In this document: in pieces, positions 1-9,055 of the stretch
Layout of the letters: the number at the start of each line of letters is the position of its first letter
Numbering within the stretch: position 1 is the first letter of the stretch
NCBI GenBank assembly: GCA_030220185.1
Contig: JASPKZ010007250.1
Location: forward strand, 2,507,501 to 2,571,500
Reading direction: 5' to 3'
DNA length: 64,000 nucleotides
From: Diploptera punctata
Lineage: Eukaryota; Arthropoda; Insecta; Blattodea; Blaberidae
The notes under the pieces: model-generated
The model's database searches: none
Told to the model about the DNA's origin: nothing
The model's input: the letters and a program-made list of their open reading frames with translations, nothing else
Translations under genes and position numbers: made by a program

Positions 1-344
1 TGTTTTTCTTGATAATCTTAGGATTCTAGTGTAAATGACACTTTCTTTTTAATTTGATAATAATATATATTAAAAATATCCTATTCTATAGTGCTCAGGC
101 ATACATATATTCCAACATCATCAGGTTGTCTTACGACATTTATGGCATTCTGTCCTGTCATTGGCTGCATTTTAACCCTCTTTTTTAATTGGACCGTCTC
201 GAAGCTGGAGTTACGTTACTCCGATGATAAGATGGGTGATAAAGTAATCACGAAGAACCAGGAGAGTTCTCAAACTAAATTTAACTCAAGTTTCAGATCA
301 TGAGCGACCATAAAACCATTATTCCTTTTACGGAAAAATACCTA
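1..344. other. Unassigned AT-rich sequence
   Basis: I see no recognisable gene or repeat here. A 70-codon frame at 91-303 (+) has no motif I know and no support as a gene. Confidence 0.5.
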
Positions 345-413
345 TAGTCTGAGGGGAATCGAATCTGAGACCTCAGTCAAAAGAGTCAAAAGCTCTGATC
401 ACAATACCACGAG
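345..413 (-). mobile_element. tRNA-derived SINE head fragment
   Basis: On the minus strand a tRNA-like segment ends in a box-B-like GATTCGATTCCCC (near 352-366), preceded by a short arm resembling a D-arm and box A. The body and tail are absent, and the upstream side runs into the adjacent TA/TG microsatellite. Only this partial copy is seen, so the family is not assigned. Confidence 0.45.
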
Positions 414-415
414 AT

Positions 416-440
416 TGATATATATATATGTATGTATGTA

Positions 441-473
<33 letters not shown>
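416..473. repeat. Compound microsatellite (TA)n(TATG)n(TG)n
   Basis: A clean run of TA, then TATG, then TG units. Confidence 0.95.
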
Positions 474-476
<3 letters not shown>

Positions 477-511
477 AGAGAGTGAGTGAGTGGCTTTTTG
501 TACAAAGGAAT

Positions 512-1070
512 TAAATTCCATGCTTCTCTTTCAAATCCCATTCGTCCCATATGTCCAGTCCATCGCAAGACTTAACTGTTCTTTTATGTCTGATTTCCCA
601 TAAAGATAATGCAGCTCACTGTTATGTAATTTTATTACTAACCTGATCGTCTCTCTTTGATACAACATGTTTCCTAAGCGCTTTATTACCAAATGCTCCT
701 AATATTTTCTCCTCTCTTAAAGTACGAGTCAATGTTGTCACATACGAGTATATAGTATAACAGGAAGAATGACTGTTTCATATATTTTTAATTTAACATT
801 TTTTGAGAAGAGTTGGGATGCCAACAGTCACTGTAATGCATGGGTCTCGAGGGTTGAGCGTATGTTTAATTTCTTTGTGCACCTCATTCCTGATTGTAAT
901 TATTCTTCCCATGTATTGGAATTTTTTCCATTTTTTTCAAAAGTTTCCTTATTTGTTAAATTTCATTTACGTTTAATAACGCATTTCTACCTTTTATCAT
1001 ACATTTAGTTCTACTTAAATTAATTGCAGCCCCAATTTCTTAGTATTGTATAAAGAACGTGTGCGGGTGG
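512..1070 (-). mobile_element. LINE-A fragment (C-terminal RT region)
   Basis: Read on the minus strand, this matches the LINE-A copies at 15030-15826 and 38045-38788 segment by segment. It runs from the part that precedes the KTKYMV-like region to MRWTGHMGRMGFEREAW, a diverged form of the family motif RLRWAGHVARMGNERRAW. The element would encode an endonuclease-reverse transcriptase. This copy is 5'-truncated, lacks the 3' end and carries stops and frameshifts. The surviving frame at 386-568 (-) is interrupted by the microsatellite. It is a dead copy. Confidence 0.75.
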
Positions 1071-1089
1071 CTATTAGCATTCCCTCATT

Positions 1090-1165
1090 ATTGCCTAAAA
1101 TAGTGAAAAGGAATATAAGACCTTGCGGTCTTAATTCGAACAGATAAAATAAATAAACTATTAAA
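1090..1165 (+). mobile_element. LINE-J-type 3' terminal fragment
   Basis: GACCTTGCGGTCTTAA forms a short hairpin and is followed by GATAAAATAAATAAA. This arrangement resembles the 3' end of the Jockey/CR1-like copy at 35568-35632 (AAGGCCTTAAGGCCTT, then ATAAAATAAA). The match is short and the assignment is tentative. Confidence 0.35.
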
Positions 1166-1511
1166 TATTAAACCATCAGCGTATATAACAACATATGAAT
1201 TCCACTGAGTTGTATGCCCCTTTTTCCTCTGAAATTTGATTGTGTGCCCTAGTTCAAAACTGAACAGCAGATAGCATATTGGATATTCTTATTTTAATCT
1301 TAAATTGACCATATTTGTTCATATTTTCGCGAACTATGCTAGCTGCATATGATGCAGAAATGATCATATTAAAAATGCATTCCCTCATTCTGCTATTACG
1401 AATTATACATTCCTCGACACCAAGCAATTTATCCTCTCCTGCCATCTCCCATTCTCCAATCGCATTTGAGTACAAGATCACACCAGAACCTCCTACTCTT
1501 CATCCAGCAGA

Positions 1512-1636
1512 ATAAAACCTCTCTTTATTCTAATTCTTATATCGTATCCACTCCTAGACTCTGGAACTCCTTATCACAAGAAATCTGAACATCCAGCCAT
1601 TAGCTTCCTTTAAAACAGATTTAACTTTCTTTCTTT
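1512..1636 (+). mobile_element. Jockey/CR1-like LINE, last codons of RT ORF
   Basis: The plus strand gives fragments reading NSYIVSTPRLWNSL and then PLASFKTDL, with frameshifts. A block of the type RLWNSLPxxIR..xSLxSFKxxL is the usual carboxy end of CR1/Jockey reverse transcriptases. Only about 40 codons remain, and SINE-1 follows directly at 1640. Confidence 0.5.
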
Positions 1637-1639
1637 CCG

Positions 1640-1868
1640 AAATGGTTTTTCCTCACCTGTAAGACAAATGTCAGGAAAACTTTAAGGCCCAAACGGTCCC
1701 CGAAATCATATAGCCATCATCATCATAATCATCATCGTTCACCGGTGTGGAAAGCAACGGGAAGCTACCACACCTACAATTCCCTAGTAAAGTTGCAAAG
1801 CATAGCATGAAAATGCTATGATTGTAGTGAAAGACCTGCCCTCGGACAGAATTACTATGGATGGATGG
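1640..1868 (+). mobile_element. SINE-1, 5'-truncated
   Basis: This copy keeps the body from TTTTTCCTCACC through the 3' hairpin CATAGCATGAAAATGCTATG to the terminal ATTACTATGGATGGATGG. The tRNA-like head is missing, as expected for a 5'-truncated retroposition product or later loss. Confidence 0.85.
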
Positions 1869-1999
1869 AATTAATGGGTTCTGATTTTTTGATTCTCTAA
1901 TAATATTTATTTCAGCATTCAAAATTTTAGTTTAATTTGTACAAATATTTATTTACGATTGCATAGTTTCAATCTTGTGTAAATATGTTCTGTGTTTAA

Positions 2000-2262
2000 T
2001 ACAGCAACTTACAACACCAAGTGGGATTACAAACGCAATGATGATGTCTTGAAGGAACTACGCATAGATCCAGTCGTTAAATATAGTTATGAATACCAGA
2101 ACAACTGGATGAATCATTTGCGACGAATGAGTTCAGATAAAGTTCCCAAAGTAATGTTTCGTTATTGTCCAACAAGACAAGGAACGTCCAAGGACGGATA
2201 CAAAATTCATCAGTGAGATCGTAACATGCCTCTAGGCCTAAGACTTGTATGGACGAAGAAGA
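2000..2262 (+). mobile_element. LINE-D-like tail fragment
   Basis: The frame at 1992-2216 includes NDDVLKELRIDPVVKY and NNWMNHLRRMSSDKVPKVM, the arrangement found just before the GRPRKRW end of LINE-D reverse transcriptases (RNEDIxxELxI...W..HLxRM...PK). The GRP motif itself is replaced by GTSKDGY after a shift. The end, with CTAGGCCTAAGACTTG and GAAGAAGAA, matches other LINE-D 3' ends. Confidence 0.65.
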
Positions 2263-2265
2263 ATG

Positions 2266-2355
2266 TATCACTGGTTGAGTAGAAGAGAAGGCCTTACGAC
2301 CTTAAGTCTGTCAGTTTACATACATAAACTATTATCATCATCATCATCATCATCT
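2266..2355 (+). mobile_element. LINE-J-type 3' end with (ATC)n tail
   Basis: GGTTGAGTAGAAGAGAAGG and the hairpin-like GGCCTTACGACCTTAAG are followed by a tail of ATC repeats. Similar 3' ends occur at 32545-32645, 32795-32880 and 35568-35640. Confidence 0.5.
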
Positions 2356-2399
2356 TTGGAGGTTGTAAGTATTTTGAAGTGTTCCCTGAGTACGCTACT

Positions 2400-2622
2400 A
2401 ACGTACTACAGGGTTAGTCCTTTGCAGGGGCTGCCTCCTCAAAGCCTTTGGACTTGTTTCCTTGTGTTTTATTCCCACAAGGAGGGTTGCCTCTTCCGCC
2501 TTCTGCCGTTGAGGACTTCACTCTTGTTTCCCCGAGCTGGGTCTCTTATTTCATCCCCAGAGATTGGGTTTCCACTTCCGCCATTTTCGCCGTTCCGATA
2601 TTTCTATCTCCGCCGTTAAACT
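2400..2622 (-). mobile_element. LINE-B/C 5' leader, inverted
   Basis: The minus strand reads AGTCCTCAACGGCAGAAGG and then GGAAGAGGCAACCC. This corresponds to the leader of the LINE-C composite at 12941 (GAAGACCTCAACGGCAGAG ... GGAAGAGGCAACCC). It lies head-to-head with the LINE tail that starts at 2626, so the 5' part of one element may have been inverted. The reading frames on the plus strand here are spurious. Confidence 0.5.
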
Positions 2623-2625
2623 CAA

Positions 2626-2826
2626 CAATAGAGAAATACAGAATAAACTGGAAAGAACACTTGGCAAGGATGACTGAGAATGGAATACCAAAAGCAGCAT
2701 ACTACTATTCACCACGAGGAAGAAGAAGTTTGGGAAGACCAAGGAAAAGATGGAATGAGCAGCAATTTGGAGCCGGAACAGGGTAGTAAATAAGCCTAAA
2801 CCGTGAAGAAGAAAAAGAAGATCATC
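2626..2826 (+). mobile_element. LINE-D tail (C-terminal RT, 3' end)
   Basis: The frame ending at 2786 carries RINWKEHLARMTENGIPKAA and RRSLGRPRKRWNEQ, the classic carboxy tail of this LINE group, then a stop and a GAAGAAGAAA-rich 3' end. It joins the inverted 5' leader immediately upstream. Roughly 50 codons of the RT remain. Confidence 0.7.
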
Positions 2827-2942
2827 ATCTTCAAGGTATGAGCCTGTTGGCCTGTTCGCTCCCCGCTGCACAATAGGTTGTCCTTCCAACGTCATTTCGG
2901 TTTTCCTACATGTTTTCGGCCTTGAGGTTTATAATGAAGCAT
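2823..2942 (-). mobile_element. LINE-D-like tail fragment
   Basis: On the minus strand LHYKPQGRKHVGKPK is recognisable, followed by a 3' end that terminates in GATGATGAT. It is tail-to-tail with the copy at 2626-2826. Confidence 0.45.
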
Positions 2943-2951
2943 CTGTTTTGA

Positions 2952-2953
<2 letters not shown>

Positions 2954-2989
<36 letters not shown>

Positions 2990-2992
2990 TAT
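2954..2992. repeat. (ATT)n microsatellite
   Basis: About 12 ATT units lie between two LINE tails. Confidence 0.95.
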
Positions 2993-2999
2993 AATTAAG

Positions 3000-3462
3000 A
3001 AAATATTGGTAAAACATTAGTGGAATCTGTTGCAATGTATGAAAGTGAGATATGGACAATCAATAAGTACTACAAGAATAGACTAATAGCTCTAGAAATG
3101 GATTATTTACGCAAAAGTGCCAGAAAGTCAAAATTAGAACACGTCACAAAAAAGGAAATTATTAGAAAAATAATGGAAGCAGAAGAAAGCATAATTGAAA
3201 GAATTGACAGGGAATTAAAGTGGTTAGGACATGTTTTAAGAATGGAAGATGAGCGATGGTCAAAACAATTGTATCAATAGCATCCAACCAGAAAGAAGAA
3301 AAGAGGGAGACCAAAGTTAACATGGAAGGAAAACATGAAGACATTAATGCAAGCAAGAGGGCTAAGCATTGGAGATGCCCAAGATCGTATACTTTGGAGG
3401 TTTGGCACGGGAAGTCGGCAGCAGCTGTAAAAACCCGAAGATATATAGAGATATTATAATTT
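3000..3462 (+). mobile_element. LINE-C tail (C-terminal RT, 3' end)
   Basis: The frame at 3020-3280 reads KNRLIALEMDYLRKSARKSK and KWLGHVLRMEDERWSKQLY. After a stop, a shifted frame continues through GRPKLTWKENMKT. It closely matches 13480-13946. The 3' end AAAACCCGAAGATATATAGA is a decayed form of the (GATA)n tail of that copy. 5'-truncated and dead. Confidence 0.8.
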
Positions 3463-3681
3463 AATGTAACGGATCTTCATCTTCATAGATGACAGAGAAC
3501 AATGGACAACTTTAATTAAGGGAAATTTGTGAAGGTGTACTACAAATTGATAGTCTGTAAGCCCGTAGTCATTTATGTATTTTTAAAACTCATGTTAATT
3601 ATTGAGATTGGTTGAGAAAACCCGCAATGACGAGGACAATTCTCAAAATGAATGAAATGAATTCTTCTTCTCTTTCTTCTT

Positions 3682-3728
<47 letters not shown>

Positions 3729-4177
3729 AATGCGAGTTTGAAAAGTATTTGAAAAATGGTGGCTACCCTCATCATACTGCATGTCTCATTCAAGATACAT
3801 TCAAATTAGTCTAAGTTCTTATGAAATCCGAATATTAGCAGGAGCCTATACAGCTTCTCTATCTCGATTGAGTCATATTCCGTTTTGAAGTCTATATGCA
3901 GGGGCCTTTTTACTTGTAGGACAATTGATTAAGTTTATTATGTTCGTTTTTTATGAAGAATGCAGAAAACCAGCATGGCTCTCTATTGTGCATTATTCGG
4001 TTTTCTCGTATCTATATATAGTGAAGTACTGAAACGAAATACGGTGTTAAATAAATAAATACAATTAATATTTTATGAAAAAAAAAAGCTGAAATTGTCG
4101 CGACGTAAGTGATATTTTTAGTTAGCAAATCCGATAAAACTCCAGGCAGATCTGAGAGATAGAAAATGTTCATCTGG

Positions 4178-4216
<39 letters not shown>

Positions 4217-4430
4217 AGAGGTCAAAGTTGAAGCTAATGCATGCAAAACGTAGAGGAATTTTTAACTTCTAAAATCAATTTCATCATCAAAAAGCACCAT
4301 CCTAATTGCCATAATTACTTCAAGTGAAAGAGCTTTTGGCACTTGCTGCTAAAAGGCCATAAACAACTACAAAATGACACACCAAATATGCATATACATT
4401 GTAATAGACTACCATGAAATGGGGGGGGGG
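3463..4430. other. Unassigned sequence with two microsatellites
   Basis: An (ATT)n run lies at about 3684-3726 and a (TA)n run at about 4179-4213. A run of ten G precedes 4431. Otherwise I see no gene or known repeat. Confidence 0.5.
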
Positions 4431-4725
4431 CATGCCGTAGTCTTGTGGTTAAGACAATACGCTACAAGCCGGAAGGTCGAGGGTTCCAGTACCAGTGGGG
4501 TCTGGATTTTTTAACTTACCAAACCATCTAGCGGCACTATGGCCCTGGGGTCGACTCAGCCTCTAACGGAAATGAGTACCATACGCTTATTCTGGGGGTA
4601 AAGGCGGCCATCACGCAGGGCTGACAACCCGGCTGACGTCAAGTGTCGTTTGTCCAGAACAAGTGGGAGCCTGAACCTTCTACTTCCCCAAGGGCCTCCC
4701 GACACCTGTAATGAGATCACTTTAC
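4431..4725 (+). mobile_element. SINE-2 copy
   Basis: The tRNA-like head has a box A region TAGTCTTGTGGTTAAG and a decayed box B (GGTTCCAGTACC). The family body follows (GACTCAGCCTCTAACGGAAA, GGCTGACAACCCGGCTGACG), ending in GATCACTTTAC. It is more diverged than the copies at 11642 and 47230. Its 3' end abuts the 3' tail of an inverted LINE-D copy. Confidence 0.85.
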
Positions 4726-5000
4726 ATCATCATCATCATCCTTCACGGATTAGTTCTTTCCTGTTCCGATCTCACTTCTGTTCAGCTTAGCCCTTGCTTA
4801 GTCTTCCTACCGATCTTCGTCCTACAGAATTATACACCAGTGCTATATTTGGTATCCTTTCGTCTGTCATTCTTCGCAGATGTTCTATCCAATTGTTCCT
4901 GTGTTTTTCTATTTGTTGAAGAAGTGGTTGTGCTTTTAGTTCCTCTCTAATATTCTCATTTCTGATATGTTCTTCTCTTGTATTACCCGTTTAAGGAGTA
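4726..5000 (-). mobile_element. LINE-D tail, part 1 of an interrupted copy
   Basis: The minus strand encodes RNENIREELKAQPLLQQIEK, NNWIEHLRRMTDERIPNIAL and RRSVGRLSKG, then a 3' end with GATGATGATGATG. The upstream part of the same ORF appears to resume at 5166-5360, separated by a GC-rich segment. Confidence 0.7.
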
Positions 5001-5165
5001 AGCGCAGTCGTTGACGGAGGGCACTGCAGTCGTGTTTATGCAGGAATAGAACACGTGACACTGCTATCTACGAGTGCAGAGGGGAATGGGACGTGGGACG
5101 CTGACAGTGTACACTGCTTTATATGACGTCACGTGTAGCAACAAAGAAGAGCTTCGTAATTCTTC
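5001..5165. other. GC-rich segment interrupting a LINE-D copy
   Basis: This segment is clearly richer in G and C than its surroundings. It contains TGACGTCACGTG (5124-5135; a CRE-like site overlapping an E-box), a second CACGTG (5052-5057) and the palindrome CAGTGTACACTG (5105-5116). It is not part of the LINE-D ORF, whose pieces lie on both sides. I do not recognise its origin and see no clear target-site duplication. Confidence 0.35.
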
Positions 5166-5360
5166 CGCCTGCAGATATATTTTGAATGACTAATACAACC
5201 TTTCATAGTCCGCAGGAATCTCATTTTCGCTGCCTGAATTTTACTTTTTTCTTTTTCCTTCAGGACCCAGGCCTCACTTCCATACATCGCCACTGGTAGT
5301 GCCATCGTGAGTAAAATCTTAGCTGCGTATCTTTCATACCATTTCAATCTGTGTTTATTC
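5166..5360 (-). mobile_element. LINE-D RT fragment, part 2 of an interrupted copy
   Basis: The minus-strand frame ending at 5347 reads ILLTMALPVAMYGSEAW and AAKMRFLRTMKGC. This is the LINE-D block KMLAVPVLLYGSEAW ... AAEMKFLRSVKGC that normally precedes RNEDIR. It fits directly upstream of the 4726-5000 piece. Confidence 0.7.
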
Positions 5361-5417
5361 GATTACTTCTATAATATTATGTTTAACATTCATTATTTAT
5401 ATAATTTTCTGGTACTT

Positions 5418-5710
5418 ACGCCGTAGCATAGTGGTTAAGGCACTGAGCTACTAGCCGGAGGGTTGAGGGTTCAAGTCCCGTTGGGGTCAGGATTTTTAAA
5501 CTGACCCAAACCCTCTGGCGGCACTATGGCCCTGTGGTCGACTCAGCCTCTAACGGAAATGAGTAGCAGACGCTTGTTCTGGGGGTAAAGGCGGCCGTCA
5601 CGCAGGGCTGACAACCCGGCTGACATAAAGTGCCGATTGTCTAGAAAAAGTGGGAGCCTTAACCTCCTACTACCCCAAGGGCCTCTGGACCTGTTGTGGG
5701 ATCACTTTAC
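5418..5710 (+). mobile_element. SINE-2 copy
   Basis: This is a near-complete member with box A TAGCATAGTGGTTAAGG and box B GGTTCAAGTCCC, ending in GGGATCACTTTAC. The body is very similar to 47230-47526. Confidence 0.9.
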
Positions 5711-5790
5711 TTTTTTTATGACCAATTAACTGTCCATTTTATTAAACTTGGAAACAATAAGCTGTGCCCTATCTGATCTGATACCTAAAA

Positions 5791-6170
5791 AAAACATTAA
5801 AACTAAAAAATAAATAATAGTTTTAAAAAACTAAAACAACACGCTTTATTAGCAAACCGAACTAAAAAAATGAAAAAATAATTTTAATTTCCAACACGCT
5901 TGGGATTAATAATTTTACCATCAAAAGCGTGGGGTGCTGTTTATCAATTAATATATTTGTTAATAAACAGATATTGGTAAAAGTAAAGTCTCTAAGAAGA
6001 AAATGTAAAAATCATAAAAAAGCACCCCACGCTTTTGATGGTAAAATTATTTATCCCAAGCGTGTTGGAAATTAAAATTATTTTTTTCATTTTTTTAGTT
6101 CGGTTTGCTAATAAAGCGTGTTGTTTTAGTTTTTTTAAAACTATTATTTATTTTTTAGTTTTAATGTTTT
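5791..6170. mobile_element. 380-bp foldback element with ~150-bp inverted repeats
   Basis: Left arm 5791-5938 and right arm 6021-6170 are nearly perfect inverted copies. Terminal AAAACATTAAAACTAAAAAA matches the reverse complement of the right end, and the inner ends read CCATCAAAAGCGTGGGGTGC and its complement. The spacer is about 82 bp. No transposase frame exists, and the short frame at 6035-6223 is part of the arm. I cannot assign a superfamily and see no convincing target-site duplication. The arms would form a very stable hairpin. Confidence 0.85.
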
Positions 6171-6251
6171 ACAGAATAAGAAAAAATGTAAATATCTTTA
6201 AATTCGACAGTATTGTAGTATGAGCTAAAAGTAATACTCTTCTAAAAAAAA

Positions 6252-6338
6252 CTCCCAGCCGGATTTGAACCAGCGACCTATGGATTACTGAAATTACATA
6301 CAACTAGAGTTCACCGTCTACCAACTGAGCTCTTACAA
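6252..6338 (-). pseudogene. tRNA-Tyr-like pseudogene with intron-like insert
   Basis: The minus strand reads GCTCAGTTGGTAGA, then CTCTAGT, about 17 nt of intron-like sequence, CATAGGTCGCTGG and TTCAAATCCGGC. The order and spacing match tRNA-Tyr genes, which usually carry an intron after the anticodon. The T arm is intact (GCTGG/CCGGC) and a run of eight T follows at once, as in a Pol III terminator. Against function, the acceptor strands do not pair, the D-stem partner is GACG rather than GAGC, and the anticodon position reads CTA instead of GTA. It is a decayed gene or a SINE head; no second copy is seen in the window. Confidence 0.6.
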
Positions 6339-6399
6339 CGATTGACTAAAAAGTCGACAAGTCCGCAACCTATTATACCTGTGTTCATTTTTTTATTTT

Positions 6400-6535
6400 C
6401 TGATGATTCTGGCCATGATTTTAGAAACAAAATATGAAATTATTGTATAGTCACGGGTCTTTTACAAGTATACAAAGTTTCAAGTCGATCCAATGATTTT
6501 AAGTGGGTGAAAATCGCGTTGAAAGATTCCGTTAC

Positions 6536-6586
<51 letters not shown>

Positions 6587-6600
6587 CAGGTCAAGCTAAT
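6400..6600 (+). mobile_element. Element end with (GATA)n tail
   Basis: CAAAGTTTCAAGTCGATCC and the following text lead into a GATA run (6537-6586). Phrases of this kind close many insect repeats, including the segment at 45940-46110 with its own wording. The family is unknown. Confidence 0.4.
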
Positions 6601-7029
6601 ATAAAGCGTGTAAAAAAGGTTTTACTTTGGTTTCATTACTCTTTTTCGATTACAGTGATACGAATTTATCGGATGAATTAAAATATTGGTGTATGTATGG
6701 TACTTAATCTGAATCTCACGAATTTTAGATTCCGACATTTTTCCGCCCTGGCACGGAAAAAAAAATATATATATATACACATTTTTTCTGGAAATTAAAT
6801 GATAAAAATTCTACCCTACAGTAGGCCTATTTCTGAATTTCATTCGTACTGTAGAGCAAGTAATTTTAAGAATGTAGTCAACGCACGCTCTATATCGGTA
6901 CGTGCAGACTCCCAAGACTTTCATTACACCAAACACCTACCTCTCTAATATGTAAAAACTAAGGCACAGGCAAAAACCAAACTCAAGACGATAAATGCAT
7001 TGCAACAAGGATCTTGATATTAACTTAAA
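6601..7029. other. Unassigned AT-rich sequence
   Basis: No gene or repeat is recognised. It contains a short (TA)n stretch near 6765-6777. Confidence 0.5.
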
Positions 7030-7612
7030 ATGCCAGTCAGAGCAAAAATAGTAATCAATAACGAAATAATATAACACTTAGCACACTTTAAGTATCTTGG
7101 TTCAGATATAACATACAGCTATCATTGGGTTATACATAATAAATTAAACCGATATCAAATGATGTGTGGCACCATACGAAGAACCCTCCGAAAGACTCGA
7201 AGAGAAACTCAGCTCAGGTTTTATAAAATCATGGCTGTTCCTGTTCTTTTATATGGATCTGAATCTTGGGTACTTACAACAACAAAAAAATATATCTCAC
7301 ACATTCAAGCCACTGAAATGAAGTTTTTAAGATCAGTAAAAGGATGTACACGCATGGATAGAATACACATTGAATCAATAAGAAATGAACTGGAGATATT
7401 TTCAATACTCTATAAACTAGAAGAGCACAAATACCAATGGAAAGAACATTTAGACAGAATGGACAATACAAGATTACACAAAAAGATCAACACCTACAAA
7501 CCACATGAAAAAAGATATTTGGGACGGCCAAGGAAACGATGGACTTGGGACCGGAACAGATCGCATTGACCTAATCCTGGAAAGGAAGAAGAAGTAGAAG
7601 AAGAAGAAAAAA
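7030..7612 (+). mobile_element. LINE-D copy (C-terminal RT and 3' end)
   Basis: The 136-codon frame at 7159-7569 is one of the better-preserved LINE reading frames in the window. It reads TQLRFYKIMAVPVLLYGSES, MKFLRSVKGCTRMDRI, WKEHLDRMDNTRLHKKI and YLGRPRKRW. An upstream shifted frame gives HFKYLGSDITYSYHW, the segment preceding it in full elements. The 3' end is GAAGAAGAAGTAGAAGAAGA. The catalytic RT core (YADD) is absent because the copy is 5'-truncated. Confidence 0.85.
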
Positions 7613-7756
7613 CTACAAATTATCACTGGAAATTACAGACACACTCTTAGAAACGATATGTCATACGGAGGAGATAATCTTGGATAAGGAACATGCAATC
7701 CCCCCTCCAAAAAAAAAGTACGTTTATGAGTTCTGTGCATTGGTCAATGTGCGCGT

Positions 7757-7810
7757 CCGGTGGAGTTCGAATCCGTAACCTCAGCATGATAACTACTAGA
7801 TCACGGGCAT
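7757..7810 (-). mobile_element. tRNA-derived SINE head fragment
   Basis: On the minus strand GTGATCTAGTAGTTATCATG (box A-like) is followed by GGATTCGAACTCC (box B). Only the head is recognisable. Confidence 0.45.
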
Positions 7811-7934
7811 CGACAGTTTTATTTGCGAGTGAAAAATCAAGACAGATGACAAAGAAGAGAGTGGGTGCATGATAAAGATCTTGTGGAAGATTAACAGAAA
7901 CTTGATTCAAATTTTCATAAGAAACATGTTTTCT

Positions 7935-8303
7935 GCACGATAGTGCGTTCTGTCGTACTTACAGCAATGGCGACCATGTTTGAAAGTTCAACTTCCTACA
8001 TTTCGGGGTTTGCCAACCTAAATAACTATAGTGTAATATTACATATTACAAACCTCGTGCGGGAAGTAAAACCAATGCCCTTTATGTATACTGTGTACAA
8101 TGTATATACAAAAATATATCCACCAAAAGGTAGTGTTCATATACATTATACGGAACAAATCACTGCATTTTAAATTAACTGAACTATATTTGAAACAATA
8201 AATACGTACTTGCCGCAATTTTATCACTGATTGGTGTCACGGCCTGCTGTAGTCTCAACTAACAAACATTGGCCATACTTTAAACGTTAGTCAGTTGTTT
8301 ATA
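7935..8303 (+). mobile_element. M element, first partial copy of locus 1
   Basis: This matches 41451-41825 closely (GATAGTGCGTTCTGTCGTAC, GCAATGGCGACCATG, TTATCACTGATTGGTGT). It has no transposase frame, and the 76-codon frame at 7943-8173 is not conserved in the second locus. The copy stops at GTCAGTTGTTTATAAT, where SINE-1 begins. The superfamily is unknown. Confidence 0.7.
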
Positions 8304-8631
8304 ATCCATCCATAGTAATTCTGCCCGAAGGCAGGTCCTTCAGTGCAATCATAGCATTTTCATGCTATGATTGCAGCTTTACTAGGGAATTGTGGGTGTG
8401 GTAGCTTCCCGTTGCTTTCCACACCGGTAAAGGATGATGATGATAATGATAAGGATGATGGCCATATAATTTCGGGGACCGTTTGGGCCTTAAAGTTTTC
8501 CTGACATTTCCCTTACAGGTGAGGAAAAAACCCGATAAAAACCTCACCCAGAAAAACTGCCCCGACCGGGGATCGAACCCGGGCCCGTGCATGACAAGGC
8601 AGCACGCTACCTCGAGACTACAGCGGTGGAC
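8304..8631 (-). mobile_element. SINE-1, full length
   Basis: This complete minus-strand copy has head GTCCACCGCTGTAGTCTCG, box B GGGTTCGATCCCC, the 3' hairpin and the ATGGATGGAT end. Its left junction is within 3 bp of the SINE-1 junction in M locus 2 (41826). The right side does not return to the M sequence in register but to a point about 200 bp earlier in M. Confidence 0.9.
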
Positions 8632-8636
8632 TACGT

Positions 8637-8670
<34 letters not shown>

Positions 8671-9055
8671 AAAATGTAGTGTTAATATACATTCTACGAA
8701 ACAAATCGCTGCATTTTAAATGAGCTGAACATTATTTGAAAGAATAAATACGTACTTGCCGCAATTTTATCACTGATTGGTGTCACGGTCTATTAGTCTC
8801 AACTAATAAACATTGGCCACACTGTAAACGTTAGTCAGTTGTTTATAATGAACGCAAATATTTCCAACAAATATGTTATTATTTCACCATTATTTATTAT
8901 TTTGAAAACACCATCGCGCAAAAAATAATGTGCAACGCACGTTTGTGAAGTGCTTTATAGAGTCTCGGATATTAAAAACCTCCCTATCGCTCGGTTTTTA
9001 AACATTTCCTCCTTTCTGTAAAAACCACTTGCTAATCTCGCATCGTAATATACAA
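8632..9055 (+). mobile_element. M element, second partial copy of locus 1
   Basis: It begins at the TACGTACAAT(AT)n region, repeats the last ~200 bp of the first copy, then continues without SINE-1 across GTTGTTTATAATGAACGC to ACCATCGCGCAAAAAATAAT and CTCGCATCGTAAT. This matches 41982-42346. The (TA)n run at 8638-8668 lies inside it. Confidence 0.7.

Noticed and set aside
8483..8719. Recurring peptide VRKNPDKNLTQKNCPDRGSN
   Set aside because: It appears wherever SINE-1 is translated. It is a by-product of the SINE head and body, not a protein family.
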